Both the position numbers and the translations under genes were made by a program. Source: Allolobophora icterica (taxonomy: Eukaryota > Annelida > Clitellata > Crassiclitellata > Lumbricidae). From it: a DNA stretch of 64,000 nt. The stretch lies in the NCBI GenBank assembly GCA_963556255.1, contig OY744607.1, positions 42,375,747 to 42,439,746 of the forward strand, read 5' to 3'. This document shows, one piece after another, positions 35,043 to 46,955 of this stretch; the first letter of the stretch is position 1; every line of letters begins with the position of its first letter. The notes beneath the pieces were generated by a model. It did not search any database and had not been told where the DNA came from. It worked only from the letters and a program-made list of their open reading frames with translations.

Positions 35043-38000
35043 TGTTTTAATGGCACGCTTTACCGTGTATATGCATATTATTATATATATAAGCATACGC
35101 TTGTTGTTTCGATCAGTGAATCAATTTTAATGAGGAACACTTGGTAAAGTTCATTAATAATTGGCAACCAATTCCTAGCACAGTTTTCTCTTTATGCATT
35201 TTCACTTACCTAACGTACACGCAAGCACACGAGACGACCTGGTCTGTGAATGGTTATAATCCAGCCCCAGAATACTAACAAGCAAGTGAGGCAACTAGTT
35301 GTATTTAGAAGTAATCGCATGTATTTCTCTTGTAGCAATATTCCAACAAGATAACAATGCCAAACGTGCAAGACTCTCGACATTGAGTGACACAACGGTA
35401 GGCTACGCTACACTACATTCAAATGCAAGTCAAAAATCTTTAGGGATAAAAGTTTGTGAATCACTTTACGAGTGTGAATTGAAGACCGACATTTTCTACT
35501 TTTTTCTCTGTTAAGATGGTTTCATTAGCTCTTAAAGGTACATTTCTACTTTTTTTTCTCTGTTTAGATGGTTTCATTAGCTCTTAAAGGTAGCACGATT
35601 TTAGACAAAGACAGCAATTTGTTAAACAATGAGTAATATTCTAAGATAAGATTGAGTCTACTACACCCTACAGACGTCTTAGTGATCGTGTTAGTATAGC
35701 GATAGCGATCCTAGGTTCTTTTTCTTAGTAGGCCTATCTTGCATTCGTCATGTGATTTTGCGATCGCGGCTTTCACCATGCTGAGCTACATCTAAAATAT
35801 GTAGCAACTTTCTCACTGAGCAATGTAAGCTTTGGAGGAATCTGATGGAAACTGGTATAAAAAGTAAACAATTACTAAGAGGTCTTCAGATAAAGAGACA
35901 CCCTTTATATTATGTGCTAATACCAAGCAAGGCAACACCGACATGTGTAGGAACATCCTTACTTACTCGGCCCTCTCTGGCAAACTTCTGGACACGCCAC
36001 TTAACCAACGTCAACTGATAAATGAGAAGAAATTAGTCCTCTATGTTTTGAGTGATCTTAACCTGTTAACGTAGGTCGATGCTTAAAAGGCATTTATATT
36101 TGGATTGCTGTGCTTTTTAAGACTCGGCTTAATAAATAGTCATTCCAATTTGTTGCATCAGCATTCTAAATTATGCAAACAGGTCTTGTATCTTTCACAT
36201 TAATTTATCTTGTAGCTGCAAGATCTACCGATGGAGCTAATTGAGTGTATCCTCGTTAAAGCCGTAGCTATGGAAGTGAAAGGTACGAAGCTGGCCAGAA
36301 GTGTGTGGAAAGAAAAAGCTGATCTTGTGATAAGCCGACTTAGAACTGTCTGTTCGCAATGGAGCAGGATCCTTACGACCAACTTCTTTCGAAATGAACT
36401 TCAGAGAACTCTAGACGGTACTGGTTATTTCATAAAATAGATAAAATAGTTTTATTTCATGCATACAATAAACGAAGACCTGAAAGTAAAAACAAAGTCA
36501 ATGCGCAATTCTTCAACCTGCATGAAGTGTTAACGATTTTACTTCTTCAACCTCGTCATATTTTAGCGGGTGCCAGGCCACTGCCTTTCCGCCTGATCTT
36601 CCCACTGGAAAATGTTCTTTCGAAGGCTAAATTTGCTAAGCAGAGAAAAAGAGCTCAAATTTCAAAACATATTATTTAGGCTTATATATTGCTGCGGTGT
36701 TTTGAACTCCGACCGCTCGATTAACAAGCTAGCACAGTAACTACAAGGCAAACGCCCATTCACACACGAACAATATACATCTTCAAGATGTATTTCTTTC
36801 CTTCAAGAATAAATCTTCAAAATACTGACTTTCATCATTCTGCAGATCTGCAGAATGCTGGACGCGATTTCAAATTCCCAGTGCCCAGTAGTAACTTACG
36901 CCGATATATAATCTTCGACATTTCTCAATAGCTATCTGAGTTCATCTTTCTGTTTTATATTAATACTGCACATATGATTAAAGGGACAAAGGTAATCGCT
37001 TATTTTGTGGTTTTTTTATTCGTTTTCTGGGACAACTTAGCAGTGATGGGCAATAGTTAACTAAAAAGTTGCTAACTATTAGTTTAACTAAAAAATTTTA
37101 GTTAAGGAAGAAGTTTAAGTAAAAAAAATAGTTTAGTTAAAACCATAGTTTAACTAAAAAATTTTAGTTGCTAACTAAAAAGTTTAACTAAAAAATCAGC
37201 AATATGCAACTATTTTTCCACAGTGAACATTGAACACTGTCAGCAAAAAAACATTTTAACACTGCATGGTTTTAGCATTTACAGCCTGTGTTTTCAAATT
37301 CTTACACTACTTACAGTGCACATGTAACTGTATGCCAGAACAGTACACATTGCATAGTTTGAAGGTGAAATTGTCATTGACGCTTTGCATTATTACAGTT
37401 CACTTAACGTCTTTTATTGCAAAAATGTTTGTCGTAAATAGTTGGAAAGTAGTTGGAAAAAGTTTAACTACTTTTTTTAGTTTAGTTAACTAATTTCCAA
37501 AATCAGTTGCCAACTTTAGTTTAACTACTTTTTTTTAGTTGGAAAATAGTTTTAGTTCAACTAAAAAAAATAGTTTAGTGCCCATCACGGCAACTTATTA
37601 GCAACATCCTACGCTATAATGTCCAAATCTGTGTTGTGTCAACCTTTTAAGTATCATCATTTCACACACACATAAGACCGTGTCGAAACGCATGTTCTCA
37701 ATAATATCCCAATCGTTGGTTGGAAATTTCGTGTGTTTTTATTACAGATAAACTCATTAACCTTACTGGGCTTTGAGGTCATTAGGCTAGCAAACAAGCT
37801 CTGTTTGGGTGTACTCAAAAATCGATGATTGAGCTTCTGGACGCATGCTTACCTACATACATTCATACATGAATACATACATAAACATTAAACAGGGCCT
37901 AAATACGGACCTTAACAAATACATACACACATACAAAATCAATTCAAGCGATGGCCACATAAGTTACTTTAAAAGATTTAGCATTTGGCCTGCAATTAAT

Positions 38001-39336
38001 TCTTATTTTGTTTCATAGCCGCTGCCTCCATCACCACCATGACCAACACCACCATCACCGCCACCACTAACACCACCATCGTCATTTTCAACTAATATTA
38101 AAATTAAACTCGCAACTACATTTGACGGTCTTTTGTGTATGCAATTAATGCAGTGTGACATCGATTTATGCAGAATGGTCATCTCTAGCATTGCACGGAT
38201 ATTGCTCAACGTGATTTGTAATAACTCCAGTAATGCATTTCCTTATTATGTGTTCATGTTTCGTTCTACGCAGAAACCTACGCTACACACAGTGCCCAAT
38301 AATTCCGTTCTAACGTCTCGGATTTGATTCATTTTTTAAATATTATAATACTTTCTACTTCAGACTTGAACTAGAATGTATAATACAGTCAATTGTATTC
38401 GCATATAGATGAATGCATGTATGATTTGATAATTCTGTGAGTAATAATTTTTTAGCTCTGGGGACAGTTAGTGTGGAAATTTTGCACCAGTCTCCGATCG
38501 TCATGCCTCCCGAAACGCTTTTCTACTCCCAATTGATTACAATGAAGGATCAAATGTTTTTGTTCTGCAACCCGATGGATCAATCCGATTGTGCCTATTT
38601 TGTTTACGACCGCAACAATATGACAAAGGTGAAAGATATCATCCCACTACCAGAAATACTTCCGATTAACGTAGCAGCTTGCAGGGTGTCAAACTGCCTG
38701 TATATCTTGGACTTGGGAATGGGCGAAACGTTTCGCCTTTCAGTCCTACGCATTAAGGAAGACGATGACCACCAGTTCACTGTATCACCTTTTATTAGTG
38801 ATATCTCGATGTCAACTCTATTTAGTACTTTAGCTGTGACTGCTGATGGTAACTTAATCCTTGCAAGGATGGAAGATGAGCAAATTCCCGTAATAAGCAT
38901 ATATAATGCGAATGGAGCCTTGCAAACTGAATTGAGGTTGTCAGATAAGTTGGAATTCTACCAAATAATTCAAAAATCAAATGGGAACCTTGTACTGCTT
39001 TCAGTCAACGACCAAAGGCAAACAAAATTAACGGAGATCGACATGGATGGCACTATTCTACGCCAATACCAGTCGACATTCGACTCATTTAAGGTACGTG
39101 TGTGTAATGCAGACATGTATGGACGCATATTGATTGCCGAACGGTTCAACAGAATGGAAATTTTAGATTCTGAATTCAATCTCATGGATATTACTATCCC
39201 GCAGCTGGATTTGAACAAATGCTGTTACCGGCGCGAAATGCACTACAATAGCGAAAGGAATGAGGTGGTAGCTGTTGTAAAAGATCATCAAACTGAGCAC
39301 GGTGTTTTAACTATCTTCCGTTTTACAGAAGAATAA
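34875..39336 (+). CDS. F-box-like / beta-propeller gene, copy A (4 exons)
   Basis: Exons 34875-34938, 35336-35397, 36216-36417 and 38456-39336 give a 402 aa protein. Junction phases 1, 0 and 1 all fit, with GTAAGT, GTAGGC and GTACTG donors and TTGTAG, TTGTAG and TTTTAG acceptors. Exon 1 (SPESSNDEQTKEG) and exon 2 (FQQDNNAKRARLST) are a short polar N-terminus with a basic KRAR patch. Exon 3 is an F-box-like domain; exon 4 has repeated propeller-like blades. F-box proteins bind SKP1 and bring substrates to SCF ubiquitin ligases; that role here is inference. The frame is also open 43 codons upstream, to an ATG at 34746. A conserved AATAAA lies at 39616. Intron 3 holds a hAT MITE. Confidence 0.75.
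35476..35600. repeat. 57 bp tandem duplication in intron 2 of copy A
   Basis: TTTCTACTTTTTTCTCTGTT, then AGATGGTTTCATTAGCTCTT occurs twice in succession. The single form is in copies B and C. Confidence 0.85.
36216..36417 (+). CDS. Exon 3 of copy A: F-box-like domain
   Basis: Starts LQDLPMELIECILVKAVAM and continues to LVISRLRTVCSQWSRIL. LP.EL...IL followed by LR.VC..W is the core F-box pattern (helix 1 LP.E and the RxVCxxW strand). The gap between the two halves is longer than usual because of a KGTKLARSVWKEKADL insert. Conserved almost base for base in copies B and C. Alternative: another small helical adaptor domain. Confidence 0.65.
36685..36760 (-). mobile_element. Ancient tRNA-like SINE head (family D)
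   Basis: On the minus strand GGGCGTTTGCCTTGTAGTTA and CGGAGTTCAAAAC form an A/B-box-like pair. The same remnant is in unit C (59988-60055) and is deleted in unit B, so it predates the duplication. Weak. Confidence 0.4.
37041..37590. mobile_element. hAT MITE (CAGTGATGGGCA family), copy 1
   Basis: 550 bp. Termini CAGTGATGGGCA and TGCCCATCACGG with long AT-rich subterminal repeats of TTAGTTTAACTAAA type. Flanks are CAACTTAG and CAACTTAT, an 8 bp duplication with one mismatch. Unit B has the empty site (ACAACTTAGTGGCAACATCC at about 50283). The internal ORF is an artefact. Confidence 0.9.
37855..38450. other. Remainder of intron 3 of copy A
   Basis: ATACATACA low complexity (37855-37935) and an ACCACCATCACC run (38030-38085). 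The rest aligns with unit B 50600-51390. No coding evidence. Confidence 0.6.
38456..39336 (+). CDS. Exon 4 of copy A: beta-propeller-like substrate domain
   Basis: 293 codons including stop. Five or six repeated blade-like segments follow a YD...V....PLP / NCLYILD pattern: FVYDRNNMTKVKDIIPLPE, SVLRIKEDDDHQFTVSPFI with TADGNLILAR, ISIYNANGALQTELRL with SNGNLVLLS, LTEIDMDGTILRQYQS with DMYGRILIAER, MEILDSEFNLMDITIPQL with RNEVVAVV. The G-N/R-hydrophobic-hydrophobic strand ends resemble NHL or SMP-30-like propellers. No signal peptide. The family assignment is by pattern only. Confidence 0.7.
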
Positions 39337-39382
39337 ATCACTCGAAAAGATGTTGACGAAATGGACAATTTGTATCAGATAG

Positions 39383-39580
39383 TTTCGATATTTCGTGTAA
39401 TGGTTGCATTTTATAAGTAACTATATTGCCCTTTGCTTCAAAGAACTCGGTTGAAAATTTTGTACTTATTCTGTTTGAGATATTTCATGTAATGGTCGCA
39501 TTTCATAAGTTGCTATATTGCATTTCGTTTCAAAGAACTCGGTTGAAATACTTATTCTGTTTGAGATATTCTCTATACAC
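39383..39580. repeat. About 98 bp tandem duplication in 3' flank of copy A
   Basis: GATATTTC.TGTAATGGT.GCAT, then CAAAGAACTCGGTTGAAA and TTATTCTGTTTGAGATAT, present twice. Unit B has one copy. It lies between the stop codon and the AATAAA at 39616, so it lengthens the 3' UTR. Confidence 0.8.
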
Positions 39581-39867
39581 TGAGGATTTGTTTACACAAT
39601 TAACTTCACTTGGAAAATAAATTTAGTCGCTCTTGTTTACTTGTTTTTAAAGAAATTCTGCTCTTTATTGACATTTTTCAAGATTGGATGGTGATTTAAA
39701 GCCAAATCGGTGTTCGTTGCAAAATCAATTCATTCGCAACACTAACTTCACCATTTTAGTAACACTAAGTAGCACAATTTTGTTCCTGGGTGTTATTCCT
39801 TACTGACTTATGCCTAAAAATATAGAAATGGCTGTTATTCCCTTCAAACTTTGCTTTTGTGACCATA

Positions 39868-40244
39868 TGTGACCTCGGCCGAGAGAAGGGACCACTTGTC
39901 GCTTTCTAGATTAGCCGGAAAACGCGTTTTTACGCTAAACCATTCTATTGATTTTAGCGTTTAATTAATCAATCTGTAGCTCGGACTCACTGTACTACAA
40001 CAAATCTTATGCTACTTGATTCGTTAAGGCTAAATTTAGGCATTAGTGCATTGGGTAGGGGCACATTAAATTTTTTTATGCGATTTCCCGCCAAATGATA
40101 TTTTATATTTTTGTGAAAAAAGTGCATAAATTATAGACCAAACGCTCTGAATTTTTTTCCTCCTTTTACCTAAGGTGTAAGCTTGTGGAAACTGCTAATA
40201 AGTCCATTTGCGACAAGTGGTCCCTTCTCTCGGCCGAGGTCACA
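39868..40244. mobile_element. MITE with 35 bp perfect inverted repeats (Tc1/mariner-type)
   Basis: 377 bp. The left arm starts TGTGACCTCGGCCGAGAGAA and ends ACCACTTGTCGC; the right arm (40210-40244) is its exact reverse complement. TA flanks both ends (39866-39867, 40245-40246), the target duplication of Tc1/mariner elements. Unit B has the uninterrupted flank (TATTTTGAAATTTACTTA near 52727). Confidence 0.9.
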
Positions 40245-41029
40245 TATTTTGAAATTTACTTAGTAAGCGGGCGATTTTGCGTCTTTTCGTTCATATAATG
40301 TCAGAATAAACATGAATCAAAATTAACATGTATTTAAACTGCAGTTACACAAAAATGACCACTAGAGAGAAAATTCTTCTCGCATGTAACTTCTGTTCAG
40401 CCGGAATGATGGTGAAGAAGATAGTCACTTCAGTGTCGAGATTATCTAAAGGATAAGTTCTGTGCTGATTGGAAAGATTTATGCAGCGCCAAGACAAACT
40501 CAATCAAAGTTCATGCAGCGTTAAGAAGGAATATTAGGACAAGTACTGACAAGTTCTGTTTCACGTCAACTAAAGAACAGTAATTATAGTCGGCCTACGG
40601 TTATGTCCTGCTCGTATGTCCCGAGGAACCCCATGGAAAGCCTTACCACATGACATTCGGTCATGGGAAACCCTCGTGTTGGATCTCCTTGTACTTTGAG
40701 ACATTGCGAGAGGCTCAGCCGTAAAGCTCGTCTCTGTTATAAAGAAACCGGTTTCAGATATCTATATCCAACCAGCTAGATCCACTTCCGGAAAGAAACC
40801 TACTCAGGATTCTCTCTCCCTTTCCTGTGCAACAACTCGGATATCACTCACACTGGGCTATCGACAAGGAGGTTCGAAGTCTTACTGGGGAGTTCGGTAC
40901 AAATGTATTTCACCCATGACTAATGTGTAAGCCATTCTAGCAACATATTCCATATATGGTATATTTGTTCACTAACATTGAAAATTTTTCAAAAATTGTA
41001 ATATAACAACATTGCAAACTTTTATAACA
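40245..41029. other. No gene seen, 3' flank of copy A
   Basis: Unique sequence at 40380-40890; 40900-41029 aligns with 54600-55300 of unit B. No coding evidence. Confidence 0.45.
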
Positions 41030-41277
41030 TGAAATGTCGCCATCTAAGCGAGTATCAATTGTCCACCTGGAAGGTATTCCAGCGTTTTCTTTGCAGTGCT
41101 CGCAAATGAAATTAGGTGCCCAGGGTTTGTCTTGATCCCCGACAGGCATGTTGAAATATGCATTGTAGGCTTCACACGTCTTAGCAGGTGCTTCTTCGGG
41201 GTACGTTTTCGCTCTTTTCCTGACAAATTGGCCACAGACCTAGCAAAATGCGTCTGCCGTGTGCTTGCAGCCTCTTG
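41030..41277 (-). pseudogene. First exon of transposon-derived gene, dead copy
   Basis: Minus strand reads ASRGCKHTADAFC, stop, VCGQFVRKRAKTYPEEAPAK, then PVGDQDKPWAPNFICEHCK. The start codon is ATA instead of ATG and a TAG interrupts it. A paired version is at 55290-55545 in unit B. The Cys/His spacing suggests a zinc-binding N-terminus. The body exon is absent in unit A. Confidence 0.65.
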
Positions 41278-43171
41278 ATGCTATCTCAGATAATTATGTA
41301 TCCACGTAGGCTGCTAGAACTAAGCTGAACTGGTGGGCTTAAGGCCACCATATTTTATATGGCTATTTGTATTTCTGAAAGTTCCAGAGGCATATCTTCT
41401 CTCTTGTGCGTGATTTTAATGTAATACTATGTGAAGCTTTTCCATCTGCTGAATTGCGTTTAACATTACTTAACTCATCAACGACAGCGCACGGAAGGCT
41501 TTAGTAGGGAAGGTGTTGCCAGTGATCAGATGACGAGGTGGCTGATGCCGAGATGACAGCCAAACAATTGAAATAGTCGGATCAATGGATCAAGACGATT
41601 TGGATTACATAGCCTGTTTCATACTCTTAGGGATTAATAATCCTCTGAAGGGCTCAGATTTACGCTTTGTCTAAACAACTTACTTGTGTTTTCCTTTGTC
41701 CAGACTTGCAGTTTAAATCAGTTTAGAACACATGCTCTACTTTAAAATATTTGCTACAGACTGCTCAGAATTGTTCATGAAATTCTGAAAATTTCGATTT
41801 CTTGGGCCTTTAAAGAAAAACACATGTCAAGACTTCTCTGCGATATAATTATTTAGATTGTTTAATTCGGCAAGTAGCCTTCTTTCTAATTGATATTATG
41901 CAAAGTGTCTTAGAGACAGCGTTCGTGCATAAGAGACTAAAGATTGTGAATTTGAAGATAGTCCTCGGAACCGCCGCCATCCGCAACCGCTAAGCCCTCA
42001 AGTCGAAACTAGTCGCTAAGCTATCGACTGCCATAGCGACTTCGCTCACATGAATATTTTGCCCATTGTTTTAATCACGGTCTCCGAGTTTCGATTTTTG
42101 ACGAAGACATCAGCAACAGGACAGAAGCAACAATTGCTTATTATAGTTACAAATCACAGTGCCACAGACTAACAGTCTAGCGATCAGTCGATGTCAGGTC
42201 ACCAGTGATTTACTTACTGTCTTGCTACCAGAGATATCCGGCCTTGGGCTTAATCGCATGCTTTATTCCTTTCATAAACACTCAAATGCGTCTTTAACCT
42301 TTAATTGACATTTTACAGCCATTTTACAGTCCGCTGCCAGCATTCCCACATGGGCGGAGCTCATAAGGACCCGTATTCCCATATTGGACCTGTATAGAGC
42401 CTAAATGGATCCCACCTAATGCCCGCGGCAAACGACGGTACGGTGAGTACAGTATGCGAGAAAATGCGCTATATTGTTAGGTGACTAATAGACATATCTG
42501 ATCACCCAAAAAGCCGAGAAGATGTCGGCAAGTCAGTCGATAAGTCTAAGCGTCTTAGTCATTTGATTAGCAGGTGAATTAGTGGGCTGAGTCACTAAGT
42601 CAGTCGCTAACTCATTAAGTCAGTCGCTAACTCCTTAGCGACTGACTCTGGGTGCTATGCTGCTACTAAGATATACGCTGAGTTGTGAAATAGACTAGTG
42701 ATATTCTAACGATACACTGCTTTGTTCAAGTGGCCAGTGCAAGATTCAGACTTCGTGAGGCCCTAAGCTATGTAAAGCCTGGAGATCCCTTGTTAGAAAA
42801 ATTACACCAGAAGGTCTCACCAAACTTGAAAACATATATGCCTCTCAATTATTTAATAGCAAGGCCTTTAAAGTGAAAAAATCAAATTATTTTCAAATGA
42901 ACGCATTTAGGCCTACTCATGCGATATGGACATTGCTACACAAGCCATGTTTAAAGGTTTTATATAATCTATAGATACATTACATATATTTACAGTAGGT
43001 CGACAGTCTACAAATACAATTTTAGACAAGCCCCTCAAAATTCAGTTGTTTTATGCCCCTGCGGATTGTGATGCCCTAAGCTGTAGCTTTTTAGCTTCTC
43101 CATAAATTCTAAACTCATTGATAAATCCAAGTGGTCGGAAATAAAAGGGATCTGTCCTGTTTTTTTCGCCG
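41278..43171. other. Shared non-genic part of unit A
   Basis: Aligns along its length with 55560-57810 in unit B, and partly with 31655-32180. 42525-42660 has short direct repeats of TAAGTCAGTCGCTAACTC. I find no intact frame. Confidence 0.6.
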
Positions 43172-43417
43172 GATTACTGAAAAAAAGTAGAAAGAGAAGA
43201 TCGCGGAAGAATTAGATAGAGACCATCGGAGACGACTTTGATGTGCTTGGAGATGTCGTGGAACAAGGCCGGAAGTCATTGACGAATGTAGAAGCCCCGG
43301 TCGTTGCTCGATGTTAAGACTTGCACAGTAAGAACTAAGCTGAAAGATTTACGCGCGGTAGAACATTATTATCATTGGATTAATTAATACGAAATGCAAT
43401 ACGTCATACCCATTGTA

Positions 43418-43425
43418 TGACGTCA
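43418..43425. promoter_or_regulatory. Palindromic CRE, gene B promoter
   Basis: TGACGTCA, 200 bp before the ATG at 43618, within CCCATTGTATGACGTCATAA. Confidence 0.55.
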
Positions 43426-43617
43426 TAATTATAGGGTTTCAAGACGTCGTCATTCACGCTAAAGCTTCGTTCATGGCTACGATTGCTTCCTTTTGCTATC
43501 GAATTTGAGTTTGCTTTCCTCGTTAGATTGCTCGGCATTAATCTAACATCTATTGGTGTTTCTTCCAATATTAATGTTGACTGTGGCAAGAAGCGACGTT
43601 TGTGCTTCTTCTACGCC

Positions 43618-46600
43618 ATGTCGAAGAAACGAACATCACCTGAATCCAGTAATGACGAGCAAACGAAAGAAGGCCTAGACTGTAAGTTTACTGAATAAAG
43701 TTTTAATTCTAAGCTTTGCAGTATATATATAAAATATATATATAATAGTAGTTATTTATTATTGGATTAGTTAATGTGAAGTGTAATACACCAAATCCAT
43801 TGTATGACGTCATAATATACAGTGATGGGCAATAGTTGACTAAAAAGTTGCTAACTTTTAGTTTAACTAACTTTTTTAAAATTAAGCATGAAGTTTAACT
43901 AAAAATAAATAGTTTAGATAAAACAATAGTTTAACTAAAAATTTTAGTTGCTAACTAAAAAGTTTAACTAAAAAAATCAGCAATGCGCAACTATTTTCAG
44001 CAATGAACATTGAACAACTCAACGCAAAACTTATTGATTAACACTGCATGGTTTAAGCATAAACAGCCTGTGTTTTAAAATTCATACACTACTTACAGTA
44101 CGCCTGTAACTGTATGCTAGAACAGTACACATTGCGTGTCTGAAGGTGAAATTGTCATTGATGCTCTGCATTATTACAGTTCACTTAACCTCTGTTATTG
44201 TGAAAATGTTTGTTGGAAAAAGTTGGAAAAAAGTTGGAAAAAGTTTAACTACTTTTTTAGTTTAGTTAACTAATTTCCAAAATCAGTTGCCAACTTTAGT
44301 TAAACTATTTTATTTTAGTTGGGAAAAAGTTTTAGTTTAACTAAATAACTAAATAAAAATAGTTTAGTGCCCATCACTGATAATATATAGTTTCAAGACG
44401 TCATTATTAACGTTAGAGCTTCGTTCATGTTAAACTTAGATTGCTTACTTTTGCAATCGAATTTGAGTTTGCTTTACTCGTTCGATTACTCGCGAATATA
44501 TATATATTAGGGTGTTTTTATGATGCACATGATTTTTTTAACTCAAAGATCTTTTAACGGTCAGTTCGAATTATCATGCCAATTAGCGTATAAACGCCAT
44601 ATCCGAAATTATATCGCGATAGCTGAACATTTAGGACTGGCGCAAGGCGACCGAAATTAGGAACCCGGTGACCTGTCTCGGTTTGGCCAAAATTTTAGAC
44701 GTTACGATGTCTGTTCTTCGTGTTTTCGATCTTCAACATAATTATAGTAATTAATTAAGCTATTGTGGTTTTCTAGAGGATACACAGACACCTTGTGCTA
44801 CATCAATAGCATGGTATTTAACGCGAGTGGCTGTCTCCCTTGGTAAGAGTATGTGTTTGATCCCCGAATGAGTTTGTGCCAATCAGATAATGTCGTGGTT
44901 TCCGATCGGAGCAATCTGTCTACAACAATAATTCCCTCGCCCATGACAATATCGTGCAAGCATGGCGGTAGCGACGGAGGTTTCTCTGTTGGCAACATCA
45001 TCTGAGGAAGAGGCGTCATCAAATAGCTCAGAAAGAGAACCAGAACCTTCAACGTCAGCTGGACCACCAAAGCGGCAAAAGGGAACAATCTCTGTAGTTA
45101 CCCGTGATGTTGCAGCAGCTCTAGATCGTACCAAAACCAGCAGCAGGAATGCCTCTCACATTTTCTCTGCTCTCGCTGCATCCAATCTATATGCAGCACC
45201 AGCTGATGAGCTGATCATCAGTCCTTCTGCTATCCATCGAGCAAGGAAGGATAACCGTGCAGCCCTAGCAGCTGAGATTCGTGAATCTTTCGATCCGAAG
45301 GTTCCCCTTACTATCCACTGGGACGGCAAGATCATGCTAGATTTTACAGAAACTGGACGAGTGTGCGTTGATCGTCTTCCAATAATGGTATCTGGTAAGG
45401 ATGTGACCAAACTATTGGCCATCCCCAAACTCCAATCCGGGACTGCTGCCTTCATGGCAGATGCGTGTTTGACCGATATCAGAAGTTGGGGATTGGAAGA
45501 CAGAATCGTGGCCATGCGTTTCGACACCACGGCGAGTAACACGGGTTGCAAGGGCGGCGTATGCATCAAGCTGGAAACGGAATTAGGAAAACACCTCGTG
45601 AACCTTACCTGTCGACATCATGTTTCTGAAATTGTTCTGGAAAAGGTATTTTCACTGCATGATTCTGTAAGGTCTCCAAAATTGGAACACTTCAGTCATT
45701 TCCGTGACTTCTGGCCGCAAATTGATCAGACCAAGTATCGCACAGCACTGGAAGATAAAGACGCAGCACAAAGAGTCAAAGAAATTCGAGAGAATGTCAT
45801 CACCTTCGCACTGCAGCAACTGAATGCTGAATACCACAGAGACGACTACGAAGAGCTACTAGAACTAACAGTCATTTTCCTAGGAGGAATTCAACTGAAA
45901 AGAATAAAGTTCAGGTACCCAGGGGCATTTCACCGCGCGCGTTGGATGGCACGTGCGGTTTATGCAATCAAGATGTGGCTTTTCAGAGAGCAGTTTCCCA
46001 TTCAACAACACCAGAGGGCATCTCGACAATCTTACTCTCAAAAGATGTGGAATCATCTACTTCGAGTTTCACTTTTTGTGACCACAACCTACGTGGAGTA
46101 CTGGTTCACCTGTACATCACCCAATGAAGCCCCAAGGAACGATCTTCAATTCTTGAAGGCAATCCATACTTACCCAGACAAGGAAGTCTCACAGGTAGCC
46201 CTAACAGCATTTTCCCGACACATTTGGTATTTGTCGGAGACCTTGGTTGGCCTCAGCCTTTTTGACGATTCAGTCACCTTCGACGAAAAACAGCGCATAG
46301 TCTATAACATGCGCAACAATCAGGGATCCGACGAACCTCCAAAGAGGCTTCCTCCCATACATGATCCATCTACAAAAGCACTATCCGATTTTTTTACCAC
46401 TTCTACCATCAAACTTTTCCAGCTCCTCAAATTCGATTACGCTTTTCTTGATCGAGATCCACAACAATGGGAGTCAGAGCATTCGTTCAATGAGGCGAAA
46501 GACATTATATCCGCCCTAAGAGTGACGAACGATTTAGCGGAGAGAGGAGTGGCTCTAATGCAGTCCTTCAATGAAGCCCTGGTTCGAAATGAGGAAGAGA

Positions 46601-46923
46601 AACAATTTGTTCTTCAAATGGTTGAATACCATCGAAATAGATTCCCAAAAGCACTAAAGGGACTAGGTAATGACAAATAACTGAAGGTTCTTGGTTTGCT
46701 TTTGCCTTATTTTTTATGTTTAAGTGTTGAAATTGTTTGGATCTTCGAGAATTACAATGTATGACATTGTTTTCTAAGTGGTAATTTTTCCCGGGCTTTG
46801 CGCCAGTTCTAAATCTCTTTTGATTTTCATCTAATTTGGCAAATGTTAATGTTTCTCAAGGTGGAACACAAAAACAAACTGGCCGATATTAATTTTGAAA
46901 CTTCAAATTATAGACACACCCTA

Positions 46924-46955
<32 letters not shown>

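Larger units (their letters stand above)
43755..44507. repeat. Second copy of the gene promoter inside intron 1 of copy B
   Basis: ATTGGATTAGTTAATGTGAAG, the CRE word, TTTCAAGACGTCATTATTAA and GAATTTGAGTTTGCTTTACT repeat the region before exon 1. It is split by MITE copy 2 and cut at 44507 by the hAT-like element, before the exon 1 ATG. A CRE lies at 43805-43812. Confidence 0.8.

Noticed and set aside
37266..37493. 75 aa ORF in intron 3 of copy A
   Set aside because: Entirely within MITE copy 1; not conserved in copies 2 and 3.
42525..42660. CRISPR-like short direct repeats (TAAGTCAGTCGCTAACTC)
   Set aside because: Repeats are adjacent with no regular spacers, lie in an animal duplication and are diverged in unit B; no cas genes.
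44798..45134. Minus-strand ORFs opposite the transposase N-terminus
   Set aside because: Shadows of the Ser/Glu-rich plus-strand coding frame.
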